From positions 62,001 to 126,000 of the forward strand of contig PERG01000003.1 in assembly GCA_002928535.1 (NCBI GenBank): a stretch of 64,000 nt of DNA, read 5' to 3'. The notes below the pieces were generated by a model. It saw only the letters and a list, made by a program, of their open reading frames with translations, was not told the origin of the DNA and ran no database searches. The stretch is from Methylotenera sp. (GTDB taxonomy: Bacteria > Pseudomonadota > Gammaproteobacteria > Burkholderiales > Methylophilaceae). This document shows positions 1 through 8,503 of this stretch, piece after piece. Position 1 is the stretch's first letter; each line of letters starts with the position of its first letter. Both the position numbers and the translations under genes were made by a program.

Positions 1-55
1 AGATGCTGCCGTTGCAGCGGATGCAGCAGAAGCATCAGCTACACCAGCAGTTTAA
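1..55 (+). CDS. rplY: C-terminal tail of a CDS, probably ribosomal protein L25 (partial)
   Basis: An open frame entering from the left edge (codons from base 2) ends in TAA at 53-55 and encodes an Ala-rich tail ending in SATPAV. L25/CTC-type proteins of betaproteobacteria often end in such an Ala/Glu-rich tail, and rplY normally precedes pth and ychF. The identity therefore rests on gene order and composition; no diagnostic domain is inside the window. Confidence 0.5.
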   Translation, partial: DAAVAADAAEASATPAV

Positions 56-72
56 GTTTTTGCATGAAAAAC

Positions 73-105
73 AACGCGCGCTTTTAATCGAAGTGCGCGT
101 TTTTT
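73..105 (+). terminator. Intrinsic terminator after the rplY-like gene
   Basis: A GC-rich stem pairs CGCGCGCTT (75-83) with AAGTGCGCG (91-99), with one G-T pair and a short loop, followed by T100-T105. The two A residues before the left arm can extend the stem into the T run. It separates the upstream gene from pth. Confidence 0.85.
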
Positions 106-137
106 ATTTAATGGAATAGTCGACTAAAATAGCACCC

Positions 138-710
138 ATGAGCGGCATCAAACTATTAGTAGGGTTAGGCAATCCGGGCGATAAATATGTAGCCACGCGC
201 CACAACGCCGGCTTTTGGTGGGTCGATCAACTCGCCAACAGCACCAATAGCAAGCTCGCACTAGATACCAAGTTTTTTGGCCAAGCTGGTAAGTTAAGCC
301 CGCATGCCGATACCTGGTTGCTCAAGCCAACCACGTTTATGAATGCCAGTGGCAAAGCTGTTGCGGCACTTGCTAATTATTACAAACTCACGCCTGAACA
401 GATTTTAGTGATTCATGATGAGCTGGATTTACCGCCAGAAACCGTGAAGCTTAAAAAAGGCGGCGGTCATGGCGGACATAACGGATTAAAAGATATTACC
501 GCCGTATTAGGCACGCCGGATTTCTGGCGCTTGCGCTTAGGAATTGGCCACCCAGGTGACCGTAACGAAGTGGTTAATTTTGTGCTCAAAGCCCCATTAA
601 AAGATGAACTGACTGCCATTAATCAATGCATAGATAAAAGTATCGAAGTAGTGCCACAGTTACTCAAAGGTGACTTTGAAAACGCAATGTTAAAATTGCA
701 CACCAAATAA
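138..710 (+). CDS. pth: Peptidyl-tRNA hydrolase
   Basis: Cytosolic esterase that releases tRNA from peptidyl-tRNAs dropped by the ribosome. The 190 aa length is normal for the bacterial Pth family. The N-terminal GLGNPG motif (residues 9-14) is followed by catalytic His22 in TRHNAG, Asn69 in FMNASG, Asp94 in HDELDL and the substrate loop GHGGHNG near residue 112. All key residues are present, so it should be active. It lies between a terminator and ychF, the usual rplY-pth-ychF order. The ATG at 138 has no strong Shine-Dalgarno, but the N-terminus matches the family. Confidence 0.97.
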   Translation: MSGIKLLVGLGNPGDKYVATRHNAGFWWVDQLANSTNSKLALDTKFFGQAGKLSPHADTWLLKPTTFMNASGKAVAALANYYKLTPEQILVIHDELDLPPETVKLKKGGGHGGHNGLKDITAVLGTPDFWRLRLGIGHPGDRNEVVNFVLKAPLKDELTAINQCIDKSIEVVPQLLKGDFENAMLKLHTK

Positions 711-718
711 TATTTAGC

Positions 719-893
719 CTCAATTTTCCACCTGGTATTTTAGTTAAGTACAAAGCGGCAAGGATTGAGATGCAAGTAAGGAAAAGTCGATTCCAACTAG
801 ATTTCACGCAAGGTCAAGGCGTTGAGGTTAGCGAAGATGAGACAGTACATTAGTACGGCGAAATCGCCAGAATGTAATTAAGAAAACTCAATT
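719..893 (+). repeat. Intergenic foldback-type element, upstream copy before ychF
   Basis: First of two related units between pth and ychF. Bases 719-773 recur almost unchanged (about 90%) at 887-940 as a direct repeat. The unit contains the core ACAGTACATTAGTACGGCGA (843-862), whose two GTAC words can form a small hairpin. Its own outer arms pair less convincingly than those of the second unit. No protein or transposase is encoded. Together with the next unit it fills the 311 bp gap between pth and ychF. Confidence 0.65.
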
Positions 894-1020
894 TTCCACC
901 TGTATTTTCGTTTAATACAAGGCGGCAAGGATTGAGATGCTGAAGACAGTACATTAAGTACGGCGAAGCAGCGAAGACGCTGCCAACGCAGTAATCAACG
1001 AAAAGATAGACTGGAAAATT
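890..1020 (+). repeat. Foldback element abutting the ychF start codon
   Basis: The left arm (890-912, beginning AATTTTCCA and ending TTTTCGTT) is complementary to the right arm (997-1020, beginning AACGAAAA and ending TGGAAAATT), apart from a short unmatched middle. The core GACAGTACATTAAGTACGGC lies near 944-963. The right arm contains the probable ychF Shine-Dalgarno GGAAAA (1013-1018), six bases before the ATG at 1022, so the fold would hide it. The shared core and locus-specific arms link it to elements before phoH, glyQ, gmhB and dgk. Confidence 0.75.
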
Positions 1021-1021
1021 T

Positions 1022-2107
1022 ATGAAGTGTGGAATCGTGGGCTTACCCAACGTCGGCAAATCGACTTTATTCAATGCCATTACCAAGGCAGGCATCGCAG
1101 CAGAGAACTACCCTTTCTGCACTATCGAGCCTAACGTTGGCATTGTAGAAGTGCCTGACCCACGCTTGCAGCCGCTTATCGATATCGTAAAGCCACAGAA
1201 GGTACAACCGGCAATCGTTGAGTTTGTAGATATTGCAGGCTTGGTAGCTGGCGCTTCTAAAGGCGAAGGCTTGGGCAACAAGTTCCTCGCTAACATTCGC
1301 GAAACCGATGCTATTGCCCACGTGGTGCGCTGCTTTGAAGATGCTAACGTTATCCACGTTGCGAACAAAATCGACCCCCTATCCGATATTGAAGTGATCA
1401 ATACCGAGCTAGCCCTGGCGGACATGGAAACAGTTGAAAAAACCATGCAGCGCGAAGGCAAAAAAGCCAAAAGCGGCGATAAAGACGCCATCGCATTAAT
1501 GGCCGTATTAGAAAAAGTATTGCCGTGCCTGGATCAAGCCAAAGCGGTACGTACCTTAGGCTTGGATGATGATGAATTGCAATTACTCAAACCCTTATGC
1601 CTGATCACCGTCAAACCGGTGATGTACTTAGCCAATGTGGACGAAGCCGGTTTTGAAAACAACCCGCTATTAGACAAAGTGGTAGCGCTAGGCAAAGCAG
1701 AAAACGCGCCTGTAGTATGCATCTGCGCAAAAATCGAAGGTGAAATTTCTGAGCTGGAAGATGAAGACAAACTCCTATTCCTAAGCGAACTCGGCCAAGA
1801 TGAACCAGGCTTAAACCGCGTAATCCGCGCCGCTTATGATTTGCTAGGTCTGCAAACCTACTTCACCGCTGGCGTGCAAGAAGTGCGCGCCTGGACTGTG
1901 AAAAAAGGCGCAACTGCCCCACAAGCCGCTGGCGTGATCCATACCGACTTTGAACGCGGCTTCATCCGCGCAGAAGTGATTCAATATGATGAATACGTGA
2001 AAAACAAAGGCGAACAAGGCTCGAAAGAAGCCGGCAAAATGCGTTTGGAAGGTAAAGAATACATCGTGCAAGACGGCGATGTAATGCACTTTAGATTTAA
2101 TGTCTAA
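1022..2107 (+). CDS. ychF: Redox-regulated ATPase/GTPase YchF (Obg-like)
   Basis: Obg-family P-loop NTPase, ribosome-associated, known in other bacteria to bind ATP and act in translation and oxidative-stress control. The P-loop GLPNVGKST is at residues 7-15, followed by the G2/G3 region with [17 protein letters not shown] near residue 69, a central helical region, and the C-terminal TGS domain ending in [13 protein letters not shown]. The 361 aa length is normal and pth-ychF adjacency is typical. The start is fixed by GGAAAA six bases upstream, inside the right arm of a foldback element. Confidence 0.97.
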   Translation: MKCGIVGLPNVGKSTLFNAITKAGIAAENYPFCTIEPNVGIVEVPDPRLQPLIDIVKPQKVQPAIVEFVDIAGLVAGASKGEGLGNKFLANIRETDAIAHVVRCFEDANVIHVANKIDPLSDIEVINTELALADMETVEKTMQREGKKAKSGDKDAIALMAVLEKVLPCLDQAKAVRTLGLDDDELQLLKPLCLITVKPVMYLANVDEAGFENNPLLDKVVALGKAENAPVVCICAKIEGEISELEDEDKLLFLSELGQDEPGLNRVIRAAYDLLGLQTYFTAGVQEVRAWTVKKGATAPQAAGVIHTDFERGFIRAEVIQYDEYVKNKGEQGSKEAGKMRLEGKEYIVQDGDVMHFRFNV

Positions 2108-2121
2108 AACACAAAGTAATT

Positions 2122-2150
2122 TTGACAATTTAGTGTCAAAACACTAGAAT
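2122..2150 (+). promoter_or_regulatory. Consensus sigma-70 promoter for tRNA-Met
   Basis: TTGACA at 2122-2127 is a perfect -35 box and TAGAAT at 2145-2150 a near-perfect -10 box, with a 17-base spacer. Transcription would start near 2157, about 36 bases before the tRNA. The -35 overlaps a small inverted repeat, TTTTGACA (2120-2127) with TGTCAAAA (2134-2141). Confidence 0.85.
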
Positions 2151-2192
2151 TGCGCCTCGCTAGAATTAATAGCAAAAGTTTCAGGTTTGTAT

Positions 2193-2269
2193 GGTGATGT
2201 AGCTCAGCTGGTTAGAGCACAGGATTCATAATCCTGGGGTCGAGGGTTCAAGTCCCTCTTTCACCACCA
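2193..2269 (+). tRNA. tRNA-Met (anticodon CAT)
   Basis: Folds as a cloverleaf: acceptor GGTGATG, D-arm GCTC/GAGC, anticodon stem CAGGA/TCCTG with loop TTCATAA (anticodon CAT), variable loop, T-arm GAGGG/CCCTC, and an encoded CCA at 2267-2269. A C1-A72 initiator mismatch is absent, so it is not initiator tRNA. An elongator Met tRNA is most likely, although a CAT tRNA could also be the lysidine-modified Ile2 species. The acceptor stem is imperfect: the 3' strand TTTCACC leaves a T-T mismatch and a G-T pair at its inner end. Confidence 0.93.
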
Positions 2270-2272
2270 CTT

Positions 2273-2303
2273 AAAAGGCCACATCTTCGGATGTGGCCTT
2301 TTT
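2273..2303 (+). terminator. Intrinsic terminator after tRNA-Met
   Basis: A near-perfect hairpin of AAAAGGCCACATC and GATGTGGCCTTTT around a TTCG tetraloop, running directly into a T run. It closes the tRNA unit and marks the start of the accessory region. Confidence 0.95.
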
Positions 2304-2336
2304 CTTTCTAGGTGAGCGTTTTGTTGTAATGGAAAA

Positions 2337-5210
2337 GTGGCTATACTCACGCTCATGCCGCTTTCATGGAACGAAATAAAAACCCGCGCAAACACATTTT
2401 CAAAGGAGTGGGAAACCGAATCTCGTGAAGATGCAGAAGCCAAATCATTTTGGGATGCGTTTTTTAATGTGTTTGGCATCACACGCCGCCGCATTGCCAG
2501 CTTTGAAGAACCCGTAAAAAAGTCAGACGATAAAGGCGGTTTTATCGATTTGCTTTGGCGTGGCCAGTTACTTGTAGAACATAAGTCGCGCGGTAAAAAC
2601 TTAGACAAAGCTTTCACCCAAGCCAAAGATTACTTTCCAGGTATACAAGAACGCGACTTACCTAAATATATTCTCGTTTCTGATTTCTCAAAGTTTCGCC
2701 TTTACAATCTGGAAACTAACGAACAAGTCGAATTTCCGCTAAAAGAGTTATACCAAAACGTTAAGCTTTTTGGTTTTATTGCCGGCTATCAAACCAAAAG
2801 TTATAAAGCCTCAAGATCCTATTAACATCAAAGCAGCAGAGCGCATGGGCAAACTGCACGATGCGCTTAAAGCAGTAGGCTATCAAGGCCACGCGTTGGA
2901 GGTCTATTTAGTCCGCTTATTGTTTTGTTTATTTGGTGAAGACACAACTATCTTTGAAAAGCGTTTGTTTCAAGACTATATTGAAACCAAAACCAACGCA
3001 GATGGAAGTGATTTAGCGCACCATCTAAGTACTTTGTTTTATGTACTTAATACTGCACCTGATAAACGTCTCAAAAATCTAGATGAAAGCTTGGCAGCTT
3101 TCCCTTATGTAAACGGTAAGTTGTTTGAAGAATCGCTACCACCTGCGCAATTTGATGCAAAAATGCGCGACGCTTTGCTGGATTTATGTGCTTTAGATTG
3201 GAGCATCATTTCACCTGCCATTTTCGGCAGCTTGTTTCAAAGCATTATGAATGCAGAGGCTAGGCGTAATTTAGGTGCTCATTACACCAGTGAAGAAAAT
3301 ATTCTTAAGCTTATCAAGCCCTTATTTTTAGATGCGCTTTGGGTGGAATTCAACAAGATTAAAGGCAATAAAAATCGTTTAGTAGAATTTCACAAAAAAC
3401 TGCGCACCCTCACCTTTTTTGACCCTGCCTGTGGTTGCGGTAATTTTTTAGTCATCACCTATCGAGAACTACGTTTATTAGAGCTGGAAGTGCTGCGGGC
3501 TAGCCGCAACAGTGGCCAACAGGTGCTTGATGTAGAAACGCTGATTAATGTTGATGTTGACCAATTTCATGGTATAGAGATTGAAGAGTTTCCTGCACAA
3601 ATCGCACAAGTGGCGCTTTGGCTCACAGATCATCAAATGAACATGAAAGTATCAGAAGAGTTTGGTAGCTATTTTGCACGTATTCCATTAAAAGCAACGC
3701 CCCATATTGTTTGTGCAAATGCTTTGCAAGTTGAATGGGGAGAATTTTGTCACAACGTCTCTTTTATCTTAGGTAACCCCCCATTTTTGGGAAAAAGTAA
3801 TCAATCTGCCGCACAAAAAAGTGATATGCAACTGGTTTGTGGGCATATCAAGAATGCTGGTTTGTTAGACTTTGTTTCAGCGTGGTATGTTAAGGCAACC
3901 TGTTACATTGCTGGCGACTATAAAGGAAATGTAATAGTTCCTTCACCAGAAGAACAGTCCAGATGGAGAGGTTTTCCCGTTGATGATGAATATAAAGAAA
4001 TGTACAAGCGATATACAGGGCCTGGTAAAAAAAAGGATACTAAGTGTGCTTTCGTTTCTACTAATAGCATTACTCAAGGTGAACAAGTCGGTGTTTTGTG
4101 GGGTTGGATGCTTTCGCGAGAAGTTAAAATTCAATTCGCTCACCGTACATTCAATTGGACTAATGAAGCACGAGGCAAGGCCGCAGTACATTGCGTAATC
4201 ATTGGTTTTGGTATGCATGATGTAACTGATAAAACGATTTATGAATATGCCGATATTAAAAGTGAACCACATGCAATTAGAGCTAACAATATTAATCCGT
4301 ATTTAGTAGATGCACCTGATTTAATTATTGAGAAATCGCGCCGCCCAATTTGCGCTGTACCGGAAATGACATATGGCAGCAAACCTGTTGATGGGGGAAA
4401 CTTATTATTCACTGCTGAAGAAATGACAGAGTTTATTAAAATTGAACCACAAGCTAAAGAATACATTAGACCATTTATAGGTTCTGAGGAATTGATTAAT
4501 GGTAATGGGCGGTATTGTTTGTGGCTAAAAGACGTAAGCCCCCAACATTTACGTCAAATGCCACTAGTCATGGCGCGAATCGAGGCCGTTCGTAAAATGA
4601 GGCTTGCAAGTGCGAAAATACCAACGCAGGATCAAGCAACAACGCCAACTTTATTTGGTGAAATCAGACAGCCAAAAACAGATTATTTGGCTGTACCTGA
4701 AGTTTCATCAGAGAGGCGCAAGTTTGTTCCAATGGCATATTTAACTTCAGATATTGTAGCAAGTAACAGACTTTACACCATTCAAAAAGTTACTGTATAT
4801 CACTTCGGTGTGATTTGCTCATCTATGCACATGGCTTGGATGCGTATTTTATGCGGTCGGTTAAAAAGCGATTTTACATATTCTGCAAGTTTAGTTTACA
4901 ACAACTTCCCATGGCCAGAAGTTAACACCTTACAAACCCAAAAAATAGAAGCAGCAGGTCTTGCCGTGTTAGATGCGCGCGCTGTGCATACCAATGCTTC
5001 GCTGGCGGATTTGTACGATCCGCTCACAATGCCAGCCAATTTATTAGAAGCGCATCAAGCATTAGATAAGCTGTAGATATAGCCTATAGCTACAAAGGTG
5101 CTAAGACTGATGCTGCGCGCGTGGCGTTTTTATTTGAGCGTTACCAACAACTCACCAGCTTGTTGCCAAGCTTAACAAAAGCTAAAAAAATATCAAAAAA
5201 GAATAAGTAA
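2337..5210 (+). pseudogene. MmeI-like type IIL restriction-modification enzyme, frameshifted twice
   Basis: Reads in three pieces: 2337-2825, 2770-5076, then 5077-5210 in the first frame. Joined, it encodes a roughly 950-residue single-chain nuclease-methyltransferase like MmeI. The N-terminal nuclease has a D-x9-E-x-K site (VEHKSRGK near residue 81), the methyltransferase has DPACGCGNFL (motif I) and GNPPF (motif IV), and a target-recognition region follows. The first shift is one extra A in the AAAA run at 2796-2799, which splits FGFIAGYQTK from VIKPQDP. The second, near 5073, lacks one base (CTGTAGAT for CTGGTAGAT), giving a premature stop and cutting off a tail that still reads AYSYKGAKTDAARVAFLFE. 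The start is either GTG 2337 or, more likely, ATG 2355. The upper half ends before the methyltransferase, so the protein should be inactive unless these are sequence errors. A stretch of about 33 residues near 3910-4030 has no counterpart in MmeI as I remember it. Confidence 0.88.
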
Positions 5211-5365
5211 TTTTAAATAATATGCCTTATTGACCAATACCCATGCGGCTTTCCGAGCATGTATGCTTATACTTTTACTGCGTTAAAACCAAATAATCAG
5301 CAAGAACAATGTCATGTAGACCGTATGGATATTGCTAGTAGAGCATACTTATCACATCCAAATGA

Positions 5366-5672
5366 CTAAGCTACCAACAACTCCGCAGGTTTTACTTTCG
5401 CATTAAATTTGCTTCTTGCTTGCCATAACTCATAAGTGGCTTGTTCTGTTAACCACAGATCAGCACGGCCGCCATTCTCTACCCCTAACCATTGCTCAAT
5501 TCTCAATGCCATCTCTGATGAAATTGCTGCACGGCCGTTTAATACTTTTGATAATGATGGGCGCGCAACGCCGAGCTGGTCGGCAGCCTCTGTAATACGG
5601 AGGCCCAATGCAGGAAGCACGTCGTGCTCTTAGCGTTTCGCCTGGGTGGGATGGTTTATGTAATTTGCTCAT
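5366..5672 (-). pseudogene. higA: HigA-family antitoxin, frameshifted
   Basis: Two frames together give a HigA/XRE antitoxin of about 100 residues: MSKLHKPSHPGETLR from ATG at 5672-5670 (AAGGAG just upstream), then DVLPALGLRITEAADQLGV and the rest of the helix-turn-helix (LGVARPSLSKVLNGRAAIS) to the stop at 5366. The switch falls in a small palindrome near 5619-5630 and corresponds to one extra base. Family members normally read LREDVLPALGL here, so the frameshift is clear. It follows a broken toxin remnant. Confidence 0.85.
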
Positions 5673-5683
5673 TAAATCTCCTT

Positions 5684-5745
5684 TCAATGATAGTCTTGAT
5701 AATCAACCAAGATTGCATCCCTTTGTTGAAGTAAAGGTTATAGAA
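5684..5745 (-). pseudogene. higB: C-terminal remnant of a HigB-type toxin
   Basis: Directly before the higA start on the minus strand, the frame ending in TGA (5686-5684) reads DAILVDYQDYH, the typical HigB C-terminus. A few codons further upstream ITFTSTKG fits the preceding strand but in another frame. The rest of the toxin is gone, replaced by the end of the AbiEii-like gene. The toxin is therefore non-functional. Confidence 0.72.
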
Positions 5746-5755
5746 ATTTAGTAAT

Positions 5756-6622
5756 TTAGATTTTTTCTGCCTTATGAAAACCCTGTCTAAAACTGTTTAG
5801 TAAGGCTTCAGCAGCATCCACAGGATTTTCCTTGCCCATTAATGATTGGGCCATTTGTAACACAAGGCCTTCTTTTTTGTTTTCTAATAATGCCGTAATT
5901 GCTTTAACTGTACTTTCATTTGCAATAGCCGCCACATCATAACCAAGTAGCCAAGCCCCCATTTGTTCAGGGTTGTAATCCACAGACTCCATAACCTCTT
6001 GTGTTAGCTCCTCATAAATTCTGTCTGTGTTACCTGCTTCATGGTATGAGCTCAGCAATGTTAAGAGATCAAGTGCATCTTTGTTTTTGGTAGTTGTTCC
6101 ACGCTCTGACCAAGCAAATATTTTTAATATAGTTAGCCCTGCAAGAGAGACAACTTTAATCATCAATTCAGAATTAAGTTCTACCAAGAGAGCAGACTCA
6201 AGCGCCTCATGATAGCCGCTGACGCTCATCACCACATCCATCTCTGGGGGCCATGCAATCATGTTTTTATCATCTTGCACAGCACCAAAAGGAATGATGT
6301 CTACGATATATTCATGTTCAATTAAACTGGATTTATACAGTAACCTTTGCTTCTCTTTAGGCAGTTCCCTAAATTGGCCAGTTGAGATCAAGCAGTGCTT
6401 AATCTGGTTAAACTGATCCCAACTTTCAACAGCAAATGCAAAATCAATATCGCCTGTTGCACGACCAGGGTTTAAACCATGTATATTTTCTAGCAATATC
6501 ACTTTTGCTTGAGCGCCAACCAGCAATAACTCTAGCCCTAGCGCTTTACTCACTTTTTCAATTTCATTTGCAACCTCAACGGTTAGCACGTCTACTTGCT
6601 TGATGGGCTTAATAATTTGCAT
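5756..6622 (-). CDS. AbiEii-like nucleotidyltransferase toxin (type IV toxin-antitoxin)
   Basis: 288 aa protein resembling the AbiEii/AbiGii nucleotidyltransferase toxins, which inactivate cell growth (tRNA-targeting is known for some members) and can cause abortive infection. The nucleotidyltransferase core is visible as VGAQAK followed by GRATGDIDFAF (residues 53-63, catalytic Asp pair in DID). A later K-x3-W-x-R...KD..DL pattern (KIFAWSERGTTTKNKDALDL, about residue 167-186) is typical of the family. It overlaps its partner by 14 bp (start 6622, partner stop 6609), so translation is probably coupled. No frameshift is seen. Confidence 0.83.
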   Translation of the reverse strand: MQIIKPIKQVDVLTVEVANEIEKVSKALGLELLLVGAQAKVILLENIHGLNPGRATGDIDFAFAVESWDQFNQIKHCLISTGQFRELPKEKQRLLYKSSLIEHEYIVDIIPFGAVQDDKNMIAWPPEMDVVMSVSGYHEALESALLVELNSELMIKVVSLAGLTILKIFAWSERGTTTKNKDALDLLTLLSSYHEAGNTDRIYEELTQEVMESVDYNPEQMGAWLLGYDVAAIANESTVKAITALLENKKEGLVLQMAQSLMGKENPVDAAEALLNSFRQGFHKAEKI

Positions 6623-7658
6623 GTTGAATTAACCTGTCATAAATCATTTTCGCCGTCTCTAAGTTTCGCGGATCATTGCTTGCAATCAAATCTGCGTAGA
6701 CCAGTAAAGTTGGTACAGTCTCTGGTAAAAAGTCAGCCTCATCAAAACTCCAAAACGTTTCTAATACCTCGATATCACCATTGGGGTCTGGCACAAGACG
6801 ATTCTCTACAATCAACTTATTTATATTTTTTTTCAATTCCTTGCCATGCACGTACAAAGTGTAAAACTTTGGCTTCAGATAATTGGTAAGTTTATCTGCC
6901 GCAACCTCACCACCCCACTGCGCGTGGTATTTCTTAACATCCAGATTTTTCCACCAATACTGATTGTTTGCTTTAAACCGCTTAGGATTTAATTTGGGGC
7001 GTAATTTAATTGGGTAGTTTGTCACCCACTCTTGGATTAGTTTTTCATGCTGGATCAATACACGATTGTTTTTCTTTCCATCCCCTAGCGTGAGCGCTCT
7101 TGCAGCTAAATCATTAAATCCCCAGCCAACTGCACCCAATGCAATGCCTGCCACTTTGGCTATTTCACGATAAGGTGCATTCAACATCTCAGGATTGCAT
7201 AGCAATGTAAACACCATACGTAGGTTTGTAGGCGTAAGTGTCTTAGTACCTTTTAAATGGTTGTGTTGATTATGCTGATTTGCCTTTTGTCCTTTTATTA
7301 GAATGAAAAAAGCAGGTTCGTTGATATAGGCGTTGCCTGCTAAATCAATAAAGTTTAAACCTAGCTCTTTGCAGTTATTTGCAGCAGCATCTGTCAGTTT
7401 AGGTGCGATAAGTAATGGTGCTAGATTAAAAGCTTCTAGCTGATATTTAACCTGGGCAATAGTTGTAAAACGGTCAACATGTTTAACGTCAACAACAAAA
7501 TCATAGTTTTTTTTGTTGATTTCAACTTGAATAATTGCATCAGCTTGTATATTTAATGCCTCGTACTTAGTCACTTTAATTTGCAACCCAGTAGCCTGCC
7601 TCAGCGCATCTATAGCCTGATCGAGCATGTCTTTATCTTTAATGTTATACAAGTCCAT
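6609..7658 (-). CDS. AbiEi-like antitoxin / transcriptional regulator
   Basis: 349 aa, first gene of the type IV toxin-antitoxin pair. Residues about 1-130 form an alpha/beta region with VVDVKHV and GLNFIDLAGNAYI, the latter common in AbiEi_2-type proteins. Residues about 140-205 look like a winged helix-turn-helix (LRMVFTLLCN, YREIAKVAGIALGAVGWGFN), and a C-terminal antitoxin region follows. AbiEi proteins bind inverted repeats in their own promoter and repress. Two copies of a 17-bp palindrome lie just upstream (7677-7693 and 7746-7762). The start at 7658 has a TTGTTCAC half-site immediately 5' of it. Confidence 0.82.
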   Translation of the reverse strand: MDLYNIKDKDMLDQAIDALRQATGLQIKVTKYEALNIQADAIIQVEINKKNYDFVVDVKHVDRFTTIAQVKYQLEAFNLAPLLIAPKLTDAAANNCKELGLNFIDLAGNAYINEPAFFILIKGQKANQHNQHNHLKGTKTLTPTNLRMVFTLLCNPEMLNAPYREIAKVAGIALGAVGWGFNDLAARALTLGDGKKNNRVLIQHEKLIQEWVTNYPIKLRPKLNPKRFKANNQYWWKNLDVKKYHAQWGGEVAADKLTNYLKPKFYTLYVHGKELKKNINKLIVENRLVPDPNGDIEVLETFWSFDEADFLPETVPTLLVYADLIASNDPRNLETAKMIYDRLIQHANY

Positions 7659-7676
7659 TGTTCACTTTATTTTATT

Positions 7677-7693
7677 GTTCACGTAACGTGAAC
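7677..7693. promoter_or_regulatory. Palindromic operator 1 upstream of the AbiE pair
   Basis: GTTCACGTAACGTGAAC is a perfect 8+1+8 palindrome about 20 bp before the AbiEi start codon. It is the exact reverse complement of the second site at 7746-7762. Position and symmetry fit an autoregulatory AbiEi operator. Confidence 0.8.
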
Positions 7694-7745
7694 ATTACAT
7701 TAAATTGAACGTAAACGTCAATACTTTTGTTCAATTATAGCAATT

Positions 7746-7762
7746 GTTCACGTTACGTGAAC
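7746..7762. promoter_or_regulatory. Palindromic operator 2 upstream of the AbiE pair
   Basis: GTTCACGTTACGTGAAC repeats the operator 69 bp further upstream in inverted orientation. A partial site (GAACGTAAACGTC, near 7707) lies between the two, and a half-site GTTCAC is at the start codon. The 180 bp region holds nothing else recognisable. Confidence 0.8.
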
Positions 7763-7856
7763 TATGGAAATTAATGAACAAAAGTAATGTGCAGGATAAA
7801 ATTAATAGAGCTTGTAGTATGGGTATACCTTCTTAATTTACATGTGATGACGTTCA

Positions 7857-8453
7857 TTATCCGGTCAATTCTCGCAACTTTGCTAGCTCCTCTAACAATG
7901 GTTTAACCATACTTTCCACTTCCACTTGGGTATATCTCGGCGTAATGTGTTGCGGGCAATTCCATTCAATGGCTTCTATATGAATGATGATGCCCCGCTC
8001 AACATGTGCTCTGTAGCTTGGAATTTCCAGTTTTGCAATCATTTCAGGCTCATCCTCCTCATGCACGATGCGCACCGTGCCCCATAATTTAAGGCGGCGC
8101 CGGTTTGGGTAATCCATAAGGATGAGGGATATTCTGTCATTCGCATTTAAGTTACCTACACTTAAATACTGCCTATTGCCCCTGAAGTCAGCATAGCCTA
8201 TTGTGCGTGAATCTAGCACCCGCAAGAACCCAGCCGGGCCACCGCGATGCTGAACATAGGGCCAGTTATTTTCTGAAACGGTTGCTTGATAAAAGCTGTC
8301 GCGAGATTCAATAAACTCTTTTTCGTAATCATTCAATTCGTTTCGCGGATCGTCTGACAGCTCGAAGCTTTGATTCCGCTCGCGGCTGCCGTACCGGCTT
8401 TGAGCCGCTTTGACGCTTTTGGTAAAACTGATGGTTGCAAAGGCTTTAGGCAT
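7857..8453 (-). CDS. Pyridoxamine 5'-phosphate oxidase family flavoprotein
   Basis: 198 aa FMN-binding split-barrel protein of the PNPOx-like superfamily. Signature stretches are WPYVQHRGGPAGFLRVLD, TIGYADFRGNRQYLSVGN, RISLILMDYPNRRRLKLWG and a C-terminal CPQHITPRYTQ. Such proteins bind flavin and often reduce oxidised or xenobiotic substrates; the substrate here is unknown. It lies 50 bp downstream of the AhpD-like gene on the same strand, so both are probably one operon controlled by the divergent LysR gene. It is not the biosynthetic PdxH. Confidence 0.87.
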   Translation of the reverse strand: MPKAFATISFTKSVKAAQSRYGSRERNQSFELSDDPRNELNDYEKEFIESRDSFYQATVSENNWPYVQHRGGPAGFLRVLDSRTIGYADFRGNRQYLSVGNLNANDRISLILMDYPNRRRLKLWGTVRIVHEEDEPEMIAKLEIPSYRAHVERGIIIHIEAIEWNCPQHITPRYTQVEVESMVKPLLEELAKLRELTG

Positions 8454-8503
8454 GGTAGAACTCCTTCCGATTCATCATTCAAATTTCAAAATTAAAACTT
8501 AAT

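Noticed and set aside
719-1020. CRISPR-like or insertion-sequence repeats between pth and ychF
   Set aside because: Only two long repeat units with no regular spacers, no transposase and no Cas genes; the arms and core fit a foldback element family.
2770-2825. Programmed frameshift in the MmeI-like gene
   Set aside because: Only an AAAA run, no typical slippery site with stimulator, and a second, separate break near 5073; decay or sequence error fits better.
5436-5633. Small plus-strand ORF over higA
   Set aside because: It is the complement of a recognisable HigA helix-turn-helix and has no family features.
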